DNA of 64,000 bases from Ruegeria sp. EL01 (GTDB lineage: Bacteria > Pseudomonadota > Alphaproteobacteria > Rhodobacterales > Rhodobacteraceae). The position numbers and the translations under genes are program-made. Location: the NCBI RefSeq assembly GCF_900313035.1, contig NZ_OMPS01000004.1, positions 1 through 64,000 on the forward strand, in the 5' to 3' direction. The notes below the pieces were generated by a model, which did no database searches, had not been told where the DNA came from, and saw only the letters and a list, made by a program, of their open reading frames with translations. Of the stretch, positions 34,989 to 44,991 are shown piece by piece (the stretch's first letter is position 1; each line of letters opens with the position of its first letter).

Positions 34989-36062
34989 ATGTCCGAGACT
35001 TCGCAACAAACCGATGACTTCGAGGCCGCAGCAGCGGGCAGCCCGGAACAAGTCGCCGAGTTTGACGACCATCACCGTGGTTTTGTTGGGACGGTTCAGC
35101 ACTTTTTGCATGTGAACCCGTCCCTGGTTCCGTTGATCGTGCTTGTTGCAGCTATTGTTGTGTTCGGACTTTTGCTCGGCGCAAAATTCTTCTCACCTTT
35201 CGCGCTGACCCTGATCCTGCAACAGGTTCAGATTGTCGGCATCGTTGCTGCAGCCCAAAGTCTTGTGATCCTGACGGCGGGTATCGACCTGAGCGTCGGT
35301 GCAATTATGGTGATGTCTTCGGTTGTCATGGGGCAATTCACCTTCCGCTACGGGCTGCCGCCTTCTGTTGCGATCCTGTGCGGGCTAGCCGCTGGTACCG
35401 CTTTCGGTGCGGTGAACGGATTTCTCATCAGCCGCATCAAGCTGCCACCCTTCATCGTGACACTTGGCATGTGGCAAATCGTGTTGGCAGCGAACTTTCT
35501 GTATTCTCAAAATGAAACGATCCGGTCGCAGGACATCGAAACCAACGCACCCATTTTGCAGCTGTTCGGAACCAAATTTAATGTGGGTGGGGCAGTGTTT
35601 ACTGTTGGTGTGTTGTTCATGCTTTTGCTCATCCTTGTCCTCTCCTACGCGTTGCGCCATACGGCCTGGGGACGGCATGTTTACGCAGTTGGCGATGACC
35701 CAGAGGCGGCTGAGCTTTCGGGGGTCAACGTCCACCGAACGCTGATGTCAGTCTACATGTTATCGGGGCTGATTTGCGCCTTTGCGGGTTGGGCCCTGAT
35801 TGGGCGTATCGGGTCGGTATCCCCGACGTCAGGGCAGTTGGCCAATATCGAAAGCATTACGGCGGTTGTGATTGGTGGCATCTCGCTGTTTGGCGGTCGC
35901 GGGTCGATCCTCGGATCGCTGTTTGGGGCGTTGATTGTCGGGGTGTTCACGCTTGGCTTGCGCCTGCTCGGGGCTGATGCGCAATGGACCTTCCTGTTGA
36001 TCGGTATTCTCATCATTGCAGCGGTGGCCGTCGACCAGTGGATCAGAAAGGTAGCAGCCTGA
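34989..36062 (+). CDS. frcC: Sugar ABC transporter permease (FrcC-like)
   Basis: The 357-residue protein is a BPD_transp_2 (RbsC/FrcC-type) permease with about ten hydrophobic segments and the motifs LTAGIDLSVGAIMVMSSVV, RIKLPPFIVTLGM, YAVGDDPEAAELSGVNV and AVVIGGISLFGGRGSI. The N-terminal 50 residues are polar and acidic. The start at 34989 follows GGGGGA. It overlaps the ATPase gene by the shared TGATG. Confidence 0.9.
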   Translation: MSETSQQTDDFEAAAAGSPEQVAEFDDHHRGFVGTVQHFLHVNPSLVPLIVLVAAIVVFGLLLGAKFFSPFALTLILQQVQIVGIVAAAQSLVILTAGIDLSVGAIMVMSSVVMGQFTFRYGLPPSVAILCGLAAGTAFGAVNGFLISRIKLPPFIVTLGMWQIVLAANFLYSQNETIRSQDIETNAPILQLFGTKFNVGGAVFTVGVLFMLLLILVLSYALRHTAWGRHVYAVGDDPEAAELSGVNVHRTLMSVYMLSGLICAFAGWALIGRIGSVSPTSGQLANIESITAVVIGGISLFGGRGSILGSLFGALIVGVFTLGLRLLGADAQWTFLLIGILIIAAVAVDQWIRKVAA

Positions 36063-36838
36063 TGGAACCCATTCTCAAAGGAAGGAACCTAGTCAAGCGC
36101 TATGGCAAGGTAACCGCGCTCGATCAGTGTGACTTTGACCTGATGCCAGGGGAAATCCTGGCTGTGATCGGGGACAACGGTGCCGGAAAATCGACGCTGA
36201 TCAAGGCGGTGTCGGGCGCGGTGGCCCCCGACGAAGGTGAGGTCTGGCTTGAGGGTCAGAAGGTGAACTTTCATTCCCCGATTGATGCACGGGAAGCAGG
36301 GATCGAGACCGTGTATCAAACGCTGGCCATGTCTCCGGCACTTTCCATCGCGGACAACATTTTCATGGGCAGGGAAATTCGCCGAAAAGGCCCGCTGGGT
36401 TCAGTTTTCAGAATGCTTGATCGGCCTGCGATGGAAAAATTCGCCCGAGACAAGTTAAGCGAACTGGGCTTGATGACGATCCAAAACATCAATCAGGCGG
36501 TCGAGACCCTGTCGGGCGGTCAGCGTCAAGGTGTTGCGGTCGCACGTGCTGCCGCATTCGGGTCCAAGGTGATCATTCTTGATGAACCAACTGCGGCGCT
36601 GGGCGTGAAAGAAAGCCGCCGGGTGTTGGAGCTGATAATCGATGTGAAATCGCGCGGCATTCCGATCATCCTGATCAGCCATAACATGCCGCATGTTTTT
36701 GAGGTTGCGGATCGTATACACGTGCACAGGTTGGGCAAACGGCTATGCGTCATCGATCCCAAGGACTACACGATGTCTGATGCCGTGGCCTTTATGACAG
36801 GCGCAAAAGAACCACCGGCCGAACCCCAGGCGGCGTGA
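36062..36838 (+). CDS. frcA: Sugar ABC transporter ATPase (FrcA-like)
   Basis: The 258-residue protein is a single ABC domain with Walker A IGDNGAGKST, signature LSGGQRQGVAVARA, Walker B VIILDEPTAALGVKES and the H-loop LISHNMPHVFE. A single rather than double ABC domain is as in FrcA and unlike RbsA. The start overlaps the permease stop. No fructokinase gene follows, unlike frcBCAK in Sinorhizobium. Confidence 0.9.
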   Translation: MEPILKGRNLVKRYGKVTALDQCDFDLMPGEILAVIGDNGAGKSTLIKAVSGAVAPDEGEVWLEGQKVNFHSPIDAREAGIETVYQTLAMSPALSIADNIFMGREIRRKGPLGSVFRMLDRPAMEKFARDKLSELGLMTIQNINQAVETLSGGQRQGVAVARAAAFGSKVIILDEPTAALGVKESRRVLELIIDVKSRGIPIILISHNMPHVFEVADRIHVHRLGKRLCVIDPKDYTMSDAVAFMTGAKEPPAEPQAA

Positions 36839-36910
36839 GGGCGCGGCAGGTCTGATCGCCAAATCACGGTTGTAGCCGCACATTGGGGTCCAATCCTCTG
36901 ACGACAAAAA

Positions 36911-36935
36911 ATGCCCGCATGAGTGATGCGGGCAT
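36911..36935 (-). terminator. Terminator of the purine operon (minus strand)
   Basis: ATGCCCGCAT and ATGCGGGCAT form a perfect 10-bp stem with a 5-nt loop. On the minus strand it is followed by ttttttgtcg, a proper T-tract, 26 bases after the binding-protein stop codon. It may also stop rightward reading from frcA. Confidence 0.8.
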
Positions 36936-36960
36936 TCCTAGTTTAGCGCTTCTACAGGCT

Positions 36961-38034
36961 TTACTGCGGGATTTCGCCTTCCAGCCCTTCAACATAAAAG
37001 TTCATGCCGGCCAATGTGCCGTCATCTGCGGTCTCACCTTCCGCCAGCCAGTCGCTACCGTCCTGCTTTTTTAGCGGGCCGGTGAAGGGATGATAGCTGC
37101 CATCAGCAAGGGCTGCTGCCATCGCCAGTGCTTCTTCTTTGATGTCCGCCGGAACCGCGTCCGAGATTTCACCAATCTCGACCATACCCGGGCCAATACC
37201 GTCCCAGGTGTTCGCGGTTGCCCAGCTGCCATCCATCACGGCTTGCGTGCGCGCAATGTAGTAAGGTGCCCAGTTGTCGATGATCGAGCTGACGCGCGGC
37301 ATCGGAGCGTACTCGCTCATGTCCGAGGCCTGACCAAAGGTGATCACGTTGCCGGCCTCTTGCGCAGCCGCTTGCGGCGCCGTCGAGTCTGTGTGCTGCA
37401 GGATCACGTCTGCGCCCTGTTCGATCAGAACCGAGGCTGCATCAGCCTCTTTCGCTGGGTCGAACCACGTATAGGCCCAGATGATCTTGAACTCGACATC
37501 CGGGTTCACCTTTTTGGCGTGGATATACGCCGAATTGATGCCACGGATCACTTCGGGGATCGGGTAAGACCCGATATAGCCGATGATGTTCGACTCGGTC
37601 ATCTTACCTGCGATGTGCCCCTGCACGGCGCGGCCTTCGTAAAAGCGGGCCGAATAGACCGAGACATTGTCAGCCGTCTTGTAGCCGGTCGCATGCTCGA
37701 ACTTTACATCCGGGAATTTCTTGGCCACGTTGATGGTCGGGTCCATGTAGCCGAACGAAGTGGTAAAGATCAGGTCCGCACCTTCCAACGCCATCTGAGT
37801 CATTACGCGTTCGGCATCCGGGCCTTCGGGCACCGATTCAACAAACACAGTCTCGACCTTGTCGCCGAAATGTTCCTCGACGGCCAGACGACCTTTGTCG
37901 TGCTCATAGGTCCAGCCGCCATCGCCGACAGGACCGACATAGACAAAGCCGACCTTGGTTTTGTCTTCGGCCATGGCACCCGAGGCCAGACCCAGCGCCA
38001 TGGCGGCGCTTGCCAGAAGTGATGTGAATTTCAT
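36961..38034 (-). CDS. BMP-family (PnrA-like) purine nucleoside/base binding protein
   Basis: The 357-residue protein has a Sec signal (MKFTSLLASAAMALGLASGA, AMA). The BMP fold shows VGFVYVGPVGDGGWTYEHD, IFTTSFGYMDPTINVAKKFP, IIGYIGSYPIPEVIRGIN and VILQHTDSTAPQAAA. No lipobox Cys, so it is a soluble periplasmic protein. PnrA/BMP proteins bind purine nucleosides or bases. Linkage to xdhABC makes xanthine, hypoxanthine or related purines the likely cargo. It is the last gene of the operon. Confidence 0.88.
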   Translation of the reverse strand: MKFTSLLASAAMALGLASGAMAEDKTKVGFVYVGPVGDGGWTYEHDKGRLAVEEHFGDKVETVFVESVPEGPDAERVMTQMALEGADLIFTTSFGYMDPTINVAKKFPDVKFEHATGYKTADNVSVYSARFYEGRAVQGHIAGKMTESNIIGYIGSYPIPEVIRGINSAYIHAKKVNPDVEFKIIWAYTWFDPAKEADAASVLIEQGADVILQHTDSTAPQAAAQEAGNVITFGQASDMSEYAPMPRVSSIIDNWAPYYIARTQAVMDGSWATANTWDGIGPGMVEIGEISDAVPADIKEEALAMAAALADGSYHPFTGPLKKQDGSDWLAEGETADDGTLAGMNFYVEGLEGEIPQ

Positions 38035-38069
38035 GTAGTTACTCCCCAAGTTGGTTCATTTGGCCCCGT

Positions 38070-38990
38070 CTAGTGCGAGGCGTGGAAAATTCGGCCAAGT
38101 GAGGCAGGTGCGCTGCTCTTGTCGGCCGAAAGGATCACAAGCACAAGGATCGTGATGATGTAGGGTGACATTGCCAGATACTCGACTGGAATGGCAACGC
38201 CCGCTGCTTGCAGGTTAAGCTGCAAGACTGTGATTCCGCCAAACAAATAAGCACCCAAAAGCGCGCGCCATGGTTTCCAGCTGGCAAAGACAACCAGTGC
38301 CAGCGCGATCCAGCCGACACCGGCCGTCATACCCTCGGTCCATTGCGGCACACGGATCAGGCTGATGTAAGCGCCGCCTAAGCCAGCGCAGGCGCCACCG
38401 AACATGATCGCCATGACGCGGATCTTGATAACTTTGTAGCCCAGTGCATGGGCGGCATCGTGGTTCTCACCTACTGCGCGCAGCACAAGGCCAGCGCGCG
38501 TGTATTTGAGAACGGCCCAGACCGTAGCGGTTAGCGCGATGCCTACGTATAGGATCGGATCATGCTGGAACAGGATTGGTCCGATCACCGGGATATCGCT
38601 GATCACCGGGATATGAATTTCACCCATGCTGGGTGGTTTAATCCCAACATAGCCTTGCCCAAGAAGGGCACTGAACCCCAACCCGAACAACGTAAGCGCC
38701 AGCCCGCTGGCAACCTGATTGGCCAACGCCACCTGCGTCAGCAGCACGAACAGCAACGACAACACGGCACCTCCGACCGCTGCCGCAACGAATCCCAGCC
38801 AGGGCGAGCCTGTCTCAACCGAGATCGCAAAGCCGCTGATCGCGCCAACGATCATCATGCCTTCGACACCAAGGTTAAGCACACCAGCTTTCTCGACGAC
38901 CAGTTCGCCGATGGCGGCCAGCAGCAGCGGGGTTGCGGCCACCATCAACGAGGCGACCAGTAGAACGGGATTGATTTCACCTAGGTCCAT
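38070..38990 (-). CDS. ABC transporter permease (BMP/purine type, YufQ-like)
   Basis: The 306-residue membrane protein of the BPD_transp_2 family has LVVEKAGVLNLGVEGMMIVGA, LTLFGLGFSALLGQGYVG and ALGYKVIKIRVMAIMFGGACAG. This is the second of two permease subunits that pair with BMP-type binding proteins. It starts three bases after the upstream permease gene. Confidence 0.9.
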   Translation of the reverse strand: MDLGEINPVLLVASLMVAATPLLLAAIGELVVEKAGVLNLGVEGMMIVGAISGFAISVETGSPWLGFVAAAVGGAVLSLLFVLLTQVALANQVASGLALTLFGLGFSALLGQGYVGIKPPSMGEIHIPVISDIPVIGPILFQHDPILYVGIALTATVWAVLKYTRAGLVLRAVGENHDAAHALGYKVIKIRVMAIMFGGACAGLGGAYISLIRVPQWTEGMTAGVGWIALALVVFASWKPWRALLGAYLFGGITVLQLNLQAAGVAIPVEYLAMSPYIITILVLVILSADKSSAPASLGRIFHASH

Positions 38991-38993
38991 GGC

Positions 38994-40076
38994 TCAAGCT
39001 ACCTCGCTACTGGCCGCACGAATGCGGTAATTGGTCAAAAGATCGAAGGCCAACAGGAAGAACAACAACATCCCCTGGAACACCTGAATGGCCGCGGCGG
39101 GCAAGCCCAGCTGAGATTGCGCAATTTCGCCGCCGATATAGGTCAACGCCATCAACCCACCGGCCAGCAGGATACCCACCGGATGCAGACGACCCAGAAA
39201 CGCCACGATGATCGCGGTGAAACCATAGCCGACATTGAAATCGATGCTGACCACGCCCGAGGGACCGGACACTTCAAACATGCCTGCCAGCCCCGCCAGC
39301 GCGCCCGATAGCCCGAGGCAGAACAGGATCAAGCGGGCAGGGCTCACACCGGCAAACTTCGCGGCGCGTGGCGCTTCGCCTGTCAACCGGATGTGGAATC
39401 CCAACATGTGTCGGTTTAGTAGAACATAGGCAAAGATCACTGCAATCAAGGCTGTCACGACACCCCAATGCATGCCCGACCCGGAGATTAGTTCTGCATT
39501 ATGCGCAGCGTCGTAGGATTGCAGATTGCGCGATCCGGGAAAGCCGAACCCTTCGGGGTTCTTCAGCAACCCCAATGAGACCGAGGCCAACATCTGCTCG
39601 GCCACGTAAACCAACATCAGCGAGACGAGAATTTCGTTGGTGCCAAATCGCACCTTCAAAAAGGCCGGAATAGATGCCCAGAGCCAGCCGCCAAAGGCAC
39701 CGGCCAGAACCATGATCGGAAAGACATAGAACGCATCCAGCGGATAAAACGCCAGACCGGCCCCCGCGCCAAAGATCGCGCCCATGATATATTGCCCCTC
39801 GGCACCGATGTTCCAGATGCCGGCGCGAAAACCCAATGACAGGCCAATCGCAATCAGCACCAAAGGCGCACCTTTCACCAGCAGTTGTGGGCGATAATAG
39901 AATGCAAACTCACCGAACAGGGGGTCCCAGAAGATGGTGCCAATGGCCTCAATCGGGTTCTTGCCCAAAATGGCGAACAAGATCCCCCCGAACATCATCG
40001 TTGCCAGCACAGCCACCAAAGGGGTCGCATAGGACCACGCCTTGGACGGCTGAGGCCGTTTCTCCAAAACAATCAC
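38994..40076 (-). CDS. ABC transporter permease (BMP/purine type, YufP-like)
   Basis: The 360-residue membrane protein has LSLGFRAGIWNIGAEGQYIMG, VRFGTNEILVSLMLVYVAEQ, RLTGEAPRAAKFAGVSPAR and GYGFTAIIVAFLGRLHPVG. These are standard for the larger permease of nucleoside/purine BMP transporters. About nine helices are predicted. It follows the ATPase gene by 63 bp. Confidence 0.9.
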   Translation of the reverse strand: MIVLEKRPQPSKAWSYATPLVAVLATMMFGGILFAILGKNPIEAIGTIFWDPLFGEFAFYYRPQLLVKGAPLVLIAIGLSLGFRAGIWNIGAEGQYIMGAIFGAGAGLAFYPLDAFYVFPIMVLAGAFGGWLWASIPAFLKVRFGTNEILVSLMLVYVAEQMLASVSLGLLKNPEGFGFPGSRNLQSYDAAHNAELISGSGMHWGVVTALIAVIFAYVLLNRHMLGFHIRLTGEAPRAAKFAGVSPARLILFCLGLSGALAGLAGMFEVSGPSGVVSIDFNVGYGFTAIIVAFLGRLHPVGILLAGGLMALTYIGGEIAQSQLGLPAAAIQVFQGMLLFFLLAFDLLTNYRIRAASSEVA

Positions 40077-40139
40077 ACGCTCATCCCCCCGCGTTCTTCA
40101 TCTTTTTGTAAATACTCTCGCCGAAGGCGATCCCGCAGG

Positions 40140-41657
40140 TCACACATGGGCCACCTCCATGCCATGTGCGCCGCCCATCATCAGGCCAATCTCTTCCACG
40201 GTCAGACCAGTCGTCTCGCGCGGTGCGCTTAACCGCCCTTCATTCAACGCTGCAAAGCTGTCTGAGATTTCCATCAGCTCATCCAGGTCCTGACTGATAC
40301 AAACAACCGCCGTGCCTTTGGCGGCCAGATCCAGAATGGCCTGCCGGATCGCGGCCGCAGCCGCCGCATCCACGCCCCAGGTCGGCTGGTTCACCACCAG
40401 CACGTCGGGATCTTGCAAAACCTCCCGTCCGATGACGAATTTCTGCAGGTTGCCGCCCGATAAGGACCGCGCCGCGTTCTCGGGGCCGGGTGTGCGAACG
40501 TCGAATACTTTGATGATTTTCTCGGCAAAGCTTTGGGTCTCGGCCCATTTCAGAAACCCGTTGTTTTCCAGCCCCTCGCGGACCGATCCGGTCAGCAATG
40601 CGTTCTCGGTCAGGCTCATGTCAGGCGCCGCCGCGTGTCCCAACCGTTCCTCAGGCGCTGTCAGCACACCCAGCTTGCGCCGCGCGGTGGGGCCAAGCTT
40701 GCCAATGGGCTGACCGTTGAATTTGATGGCATCTGCGGTCGTCAGGATTTCACCGGACAGCACGCCCAGCAATTCGTCCTGGCCGTTTCCGGCAACGCCA
40801 CCGATACCCAGAACCTCACCTTTGCGCACCGTCATATGCACATTACGCAATGCGGTGCCAAATTCAGAGGGCGACGGCACCGACAAGCCGCTGACGTCCA
40901 GTGCGACATCACCGAACTCACGCCCGCTGCGCTCTGGTGTCTGCAAGGTCGAGCCGACCATCATCTCGGCCATATCCCGCGCCGACGTCTCGGACGGAAC
41001 GCATTCGCCCACGTTCTTGCCTAAACGCAGGATCGTGGCGTGGTCGCACAGCGTCCTGATCTCTTCCAACTTGTGCGAGATATACAGGATCGAGGTCCCC
41101 TCGGACCGCAGCTTGTTCAAAGTCTCGAACAAAATCCCAACCTCTTGCGGTGTCAGAACCGAGGTTGGTTCGTCCATGATCAGCAGCTTTGGATCTTGCA
41201 GCAGGCAGCGAATGATCTCAACCCGCTGCCGCTCGCCGGCAGACAGGTCCCCAACAGTTCGAAACGGGTCCAGCGGCAGGCCATAGGTCTCGGATACCTC
41301 CCGGATACGCGAGGCCAGATCCCCCATCGCTGGTGGGTTCTCCATCCCCAACGCTATGTTCTCGGCCACGTTCAGCGCGTCAAACAGCGAGAAATGCTGG
41401 AACACCATCGCGATCCCATCAGCGCGCGCTGCGCGGGGCTCGGATGGTGTAAACGACTGACCTCGCAGCAACATTGTGCCGCTGTCGGGTTTCACCAAGC
41501 CGTAGATCATCTTCACAAGCGTGGATTTACCCGCGCCGTTTTCGCCCAGCAAGGCGTGAACCTCTCCTTCACCGATGTCAAAGGACACCTGATCATTGGC
41601 CACGACACCGGGGTAGGCTTTGGTCAGCCCTTGCAGGCTCAGAAGTGGAGTGGTCAC
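40140..41657 (-). CDS. ABC transporter ATPase with two ABC domains (BMP/purine type)
   Basis: The 505-residue protein has two ABC domains. The first has Walker A LLGENGAGKSTLVKM, signature LSAGERQRVEIIRCL and Walker B LLIMDEPTSVL. The second has GIGGVAGNGQDELLGVLSG and LSGGNLQKFVIGREV, with the degenerate Walker B LVVNQPTWGVDAAA. The start is GTG at 41657, overlapping the xdhC stop codon (GTGA); the open frame upstream overlaps xdhC and is not used. It drives purine uptake. Confidence 0.9.
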   Translation of the reverse strand: MTTPLLSLQGLTKAYPGVVANDQVSFDIGEGEVHALLGENGAGKSTLVKMIYGLVKPDSGTMLLRGQSFTPSEPRAARADGIAMVFQHFSLFDALNVAENIALGMENPPAMGDLASRIREVSETYGLPLDPFRTVGDLSAGERQRVEIIRCLLQDPKLLIMDEPTSVLTPQEVGILFETLNKLRSEGTSILYISHKLEEIRTLCDHATILRLGKNVGECVPSETSARDMAEMMVGSTLQTPERSGREFGDVALDVSGLSVPSPSEFGTALRNVHMTVRKGEVLGIGGVAGNGQDELLGVLSGEILTTADAIKFNGQPIGKLGPTARRKLGVLTAPEERLGHAAAPDMSLTENALLTGSVREGLENNGFLKWAETQSFAEKIIKVFDVRTPGPENAARSLSGGNLQKFVIGREVLQDPDVLVVNQPTWGVDAAAAAAIRQAILDLAAKGTAVVCISQDLDELMEISDSFAALNEGRLSAPRETTGLTVEEIGLMMGGAHGMEVAHV

Positions 41658-42589
41658 GCGCTCAGGTCCTTCTTCAGTTCGTTCTGCCGGGCCGGGCTCA
41701 GGATCTGCGCCGCGACACCAACTGCGATCATCTGCGGGTGCTTGCCCAGTGATGGGTCGCCAATCGGGCAGGTGATCCGTCCGATCCGCTCGGGCGAATG
41801 CCCAAGGGCCGCCAATCGCGACCGAAACCGCGCCCATTTCGTAGCCGACCCAATCAGGCCCGCAAAGCGGAAATCGTGCAAAAGCAGCCTGTTGCACAGT
41901 TCCAGATCCAGATTGTGTGAATAAGTCAGCACAAGGTGCTCGGCATCGCGCGGAGCGTGACGAACTAGCTCGGCGGGCTTCGCCGCTGGCAAAGTGGTTA
42001 CGCTCGCGGGCACCATTTCGGGAAATCGCTCCGGTCCGGTGTCAACCCATGTGATCGTTAGATCGGGGAGGGGCGACAGAACATCAACCAAGGCGCGGCC
42101 TACGTGGCCAGCGCCCCAGATCCAAAGATGACGGGTTGGCTTATGCACCGGCTCCACCATCCAGCCGTCGATGAGTTGCGGGTCTGGCTGCGCACCCTGT
42201 CCACGCGCCTTTGCCAGCATGCGCTTCACCGACAATGGCATCTCACCACCAGACACCGGCCGGGCAACAATCGCGTCGTTCAAGCTGTCCACAGTTGCTA
42301 GGTCATAGCTCTCGCTAAGCAACGTCACTGCCCCACCGCAACATTGCCCCATGTCTGGCCCAAGCGCATGCTGCGTTAGGCGGGAAAGTGCGATTTGCGA
42401 TCGCGCCGCCTCGGTGGCCTGAAACTCCAGGGTGCCTCCGCCGATCGTGCCGATTTGACCTGTCTTCCATACAAGCATCGCCGCCCCGACCTCGCGGGGG
42501 GACGATCCCTTGATCCCGGCAATCACAACGCGGACCACTGTGCCGTGGTTAATGACCGCCTCCCTCAAAGCCTCCCGATCAAATCCCAT
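41654..42589 (-). CDS. xdhC: Xanthine dehydrogenase accessory protein XdhC
   Basis: The 311-residue protein has IAGIKGSSPREVGAAMLVW and TIGGGTLEFQA in the N-terminal CoxI/XdhC domain and a Rossmann-type C-terminal part with LWIWGAGHVGRALVDVL, VLTYSHNLDLELCNRLL and FAGLIGSATKWARFRSRL. XdhC carries and sulfurates the molybdenum cofactor for insertion in XdhB. It overlaps xdhB and the ATPase gene by a few bases each. Confidence 0.93.
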   Translation of the reverse strand: MGFDREALREAVINHGTVVRVVIAGIKGSSPREVGAAMLVWKTGQIGTIGGGTLEFQATEAARSQIALSRLTQHALGPDMGQCCGGAVTLLSESYDLATVDSLNDAIVARPVSGGEMPLSVKRMLAKARGQGAQPDPQLIDGWMVEPVHKPTRHLWIWGAGHVGRALVDVLSPLPDLTITWVDTGPERFPEMVPASVTTLPAAKPAELVRHAPRDAEHLVLTYSHNLDLELCNRLLLHDFRFAGLIGSATKWARFRSRLAALGHSPERIGRITCPIGDPSLGKHPQMIAVGVAAQILSPARQNELKKDLSA

Positions 42590-44991
42590 CAGGTATCTCC
42601 CCTTACCCTTTGGACGCCATGCCAGACGTGTTCAGCCGTGGCCGGGGCATCCAGCGCTGGATAGCGAGTGCCGCAGGCCGCTACCGCATTCGACAGCGCC
42701 AACCAGGCCGAAATGCCCAACATGAACGGCGGCTCACCCACTGCCTTGGACCGATAGATCGTGTCCTCTCGGTTTTCGGCATCCCAGAGCGCCACGTTGA
42801 ACACATCGGGCCGGTCAGAGCAGGCCGGTATCTTGTAGGTCGACGGCGCGTGGGTGCGCAGATTGCCCTTGTCGTCCCAGATCAGTTCCTCCGTCGTCAG
42901 CCAACCCGCGCCCTGCACGTAACCACCTTCGATCTGCCCTATATCCAACGCCGGGTTCAGCGACGCGCCCGCGTCATGCAGGATATCCGTGCGCAGGATG
43001 CGGTTTTCGCCGGTCAGCGTATCCACCGCAACCTCTGTGACCGAGGCTCCGTAAGCGAAGTAAAAGAACGGCCGACCGTGTCCCTTGATGCGGTCCCATT
43101 CGATCCCGGGGGTTTTGTAAAACCCGGTTGCGGACAAGCTGACCCGCCCCTGATAGGCGAGCGCCGCTGCTTCGGCAAAGCTGTAGCGTTCCCCACCAAC
43201 TTCCACATGGCCGTCGGTGAAACGAACGCTTGACGGATCGGCTTGATGCCGTTCGGCCAGGTAGTCCGCCATGCGGTCCCGGATCGTGTCACACGCGGCT
43301 TTGACCGCCATCCCGTTCAGGTCACTGCCGGACGATGCCGCCGTGGCCGAGGTATTTGGGACCTTGGCCGTATCGGTTGCGGTGATCTTCACCATTTCCA
43401 GCGGGATACCAAAACGCGCCGCCGCAACCTGCGCTACTTTCTGGAACAGTCCTTGCCCCATTTCGGTGCCGCCATGGTTCAGATGGACCGAGCCATCCTG
43501 ATAGACATGCACCAGCGCACCCGCCTGGTTCAAATGCGTCAGCGTGAAGGAGATACCGAACTTGACCGGAGAGAAGGCAATGCCCTTCTTGATCACGGAA
43601 TTCTGGGCATTCCATTGCGCGATGGTTGTTTTACGCGCCGCGTAGTCGCTGGAGGCCAGCAGGGCGGACGTCATGCCATGCAATTCAAAGTCGCTGACTT
43701 CCATGCCGTAGGGCGTCGAGTTGCCGCCTTCGGGTACAGGGCGTACAGGGGCGCTGCCCATCTCAACCGCGCCGCGGCTGGTCAGATCTTCGTGTGGACC
43801 GGGATGGCCCAGCGGATTTGTTGTTGCGGCAATGTCTGCAACCGCGCGCGCAGGTTCATAATAGTTCCGTTGCCGCAGCTCGACCGGGTCCATCCCCAGC
43901 TCAAAAGCTGCGTGGTCCATGACGCGTTCGATGCCGACCATGCCCTGCGGGCCGCCGAACCCACGATAAGCCGTGGCGGATTGGGTGTTGGTCTTCAGCC
44001 GGTGACTCTCGATCCGCGCACTGGGCAGTAAATAGGCATTGTCGGAATGCAGCATGGCGCGATCCGCGACGGGCAAGGACAGATCTTGAGCCCAGCCACA
44101 GATCGCATAGTGCAGGAATGAAACACCCTGAACATGCCCATGTTCGTCAAATCCGGCGCGGTACGAAATGCGGAACGCATGGCGCTTGCCCGTGATGATC
44201 ATGTCGTCATCCCGATCATAGCGCATCTTGCAGGCTTTGCCTGTCGCACGCGCTGCAATCGCACAGGACACAGCCAGAGCATTGCCCTGGCTTTCCTTAC
44301 CGCCAAAGCCTCCGCCCATGCGGCGGGTCTCGACACGGACGGCGTGCATGGGAACGCCCAACGCATCCGCAACTTTGTGCTGAATTTCCGTCGGGTGCTG
44401 GGTTGAACTATGCACCAGCATATCTCCGCCCTCATTCGGCACCGCCAGCGCCGCCTGACCTTCCAGATAGAAATGCTCCTGACCGCCGATCTCGAACGTG
44501 CCCTCGATCACATGGGTCGAGGCTGAAATGGCGGCATCCGCATCACCCTTGGCGTAGATGCGCGGGCCGTCTTCGAACCGACTGTCGGCGGCCAAAGCCT
44601 CTTCCACCGTCAAGATCGGCGTCTCTTCGGCATAGTCGATCTTTCCCAATCTTGCGGCCTTGCGCGCGGCCAGATGGCTGGTGGCGACCACAAGGAAAAC
44701 AGGCTGGCCGATGTAGCGAACCGTACCGTCGGACAGCAGCGGTTCATCATGGATCGAGGGCGAGACGTCATTTGTAAACGGCAGGTCTTCGGCCGTCATC
44801 ACCATCACGACCCCCTCGGCCGCCTTCACAGCCGACAGATCCATTGCGGTGATTGTACCCTTGGCAATCGGGCTCAGGCCAAAGGCCAGATGCAGTGACC
44901 CTTTGGGCGTCGGGATGTCATCCACATAGCGGGCGGCGCCAGACACATGCAGCGGCGCGGCATCGTGAGGGAGGGGTTTGGTTACGCTCAT
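42589..44991 (-). CDS. xdhB: Xanthine dehydrogenase molybdopterin-binding subunit XdhB
   Basis: The 800-residue protein has the aldehyde oxidase/xanthine dehydrogenase N-terminal domain ([17 protein letters not shown]) and molybdopterin-binding domains with [49 protein letters not shown] and the C-terminal [15 protein letters not shown] with the catalytic Glu. The active-site pattern fits xanthine oxidation to urate. The length is typical for the split XdhA/XdhB form (about 780). Confidence 0.95.
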   Translation of the reverse strand: MSVTKPLPHDAAPLHVSGAARYVDDIPTPKGSLHLAFGLSPIAKGTITAMDLSAVKAAEGVVMVMTAEDLPFTNDVSPSIHDEPLLSDGTVRYIGQPVFLVVATSHLAARKAARLGKIDYAEETPILTVEEALAADSRFEDGPRIYAKGDADAAISASTHVIEGTFEIGGQEHFYLEGQAALAVPNEGGDMLVHSSTQHPTEIQHKVADALGVPMHAVRVETRRMGGGFGGKESQGNALAVSCAIAARATGKACKMRYDRDDDMIITGKRHAFRISYRAGFDEHGHVQGVSFLHYAICGWAQDLSLPVADRAMLHSDNAYLLPSARIESHRLKTNTQSATAYRGFGGPQGMVGIERVMDHAAFELGMDPVELRQRNYYEPARAVADIAATTNPLGHPGPHEDLTSRGAVEMGSAPVRPVPEGGNSTPYGMEVSDFELHGMTSALLASSDYAARKTTIAQWNAQNSVIKKGIAFSPVKFGISFTLTHLNQAGALVHVYQDGSVHLNHGGTEMGQGLFQKVAQVAAARFGIPLEMVKITATDTAKVPNTSATAASSGSDLNGMAVKAACDTIRDRMADYLAERHQADPSSVRFTDGHVEVGGERYSFAEAAALAYQGRVSLSATGFYKTPGIEWDRIKGHGRPFFYFAYGASVTEVAVDTLTGENRILRTDILHDAGASLNPALDIGQIEGGYVQGAGWLTTEELIWDDKGNLRTHAPSTYKIPACSDRPDVFNVALWDAENREDTIYRSKAVGEPPFMLGISAWLALSNAVAACGTRYPALDAPATAEHVWHGVQRVRGDT

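Noticed and set aside
40140-41897. N-terminal extension of the purine ABC ATPase to 41897
   Set aside because: The extra 80 codons overlap xdhC in another frame; the GTG at 41657 with GTGA overlap is the better start.
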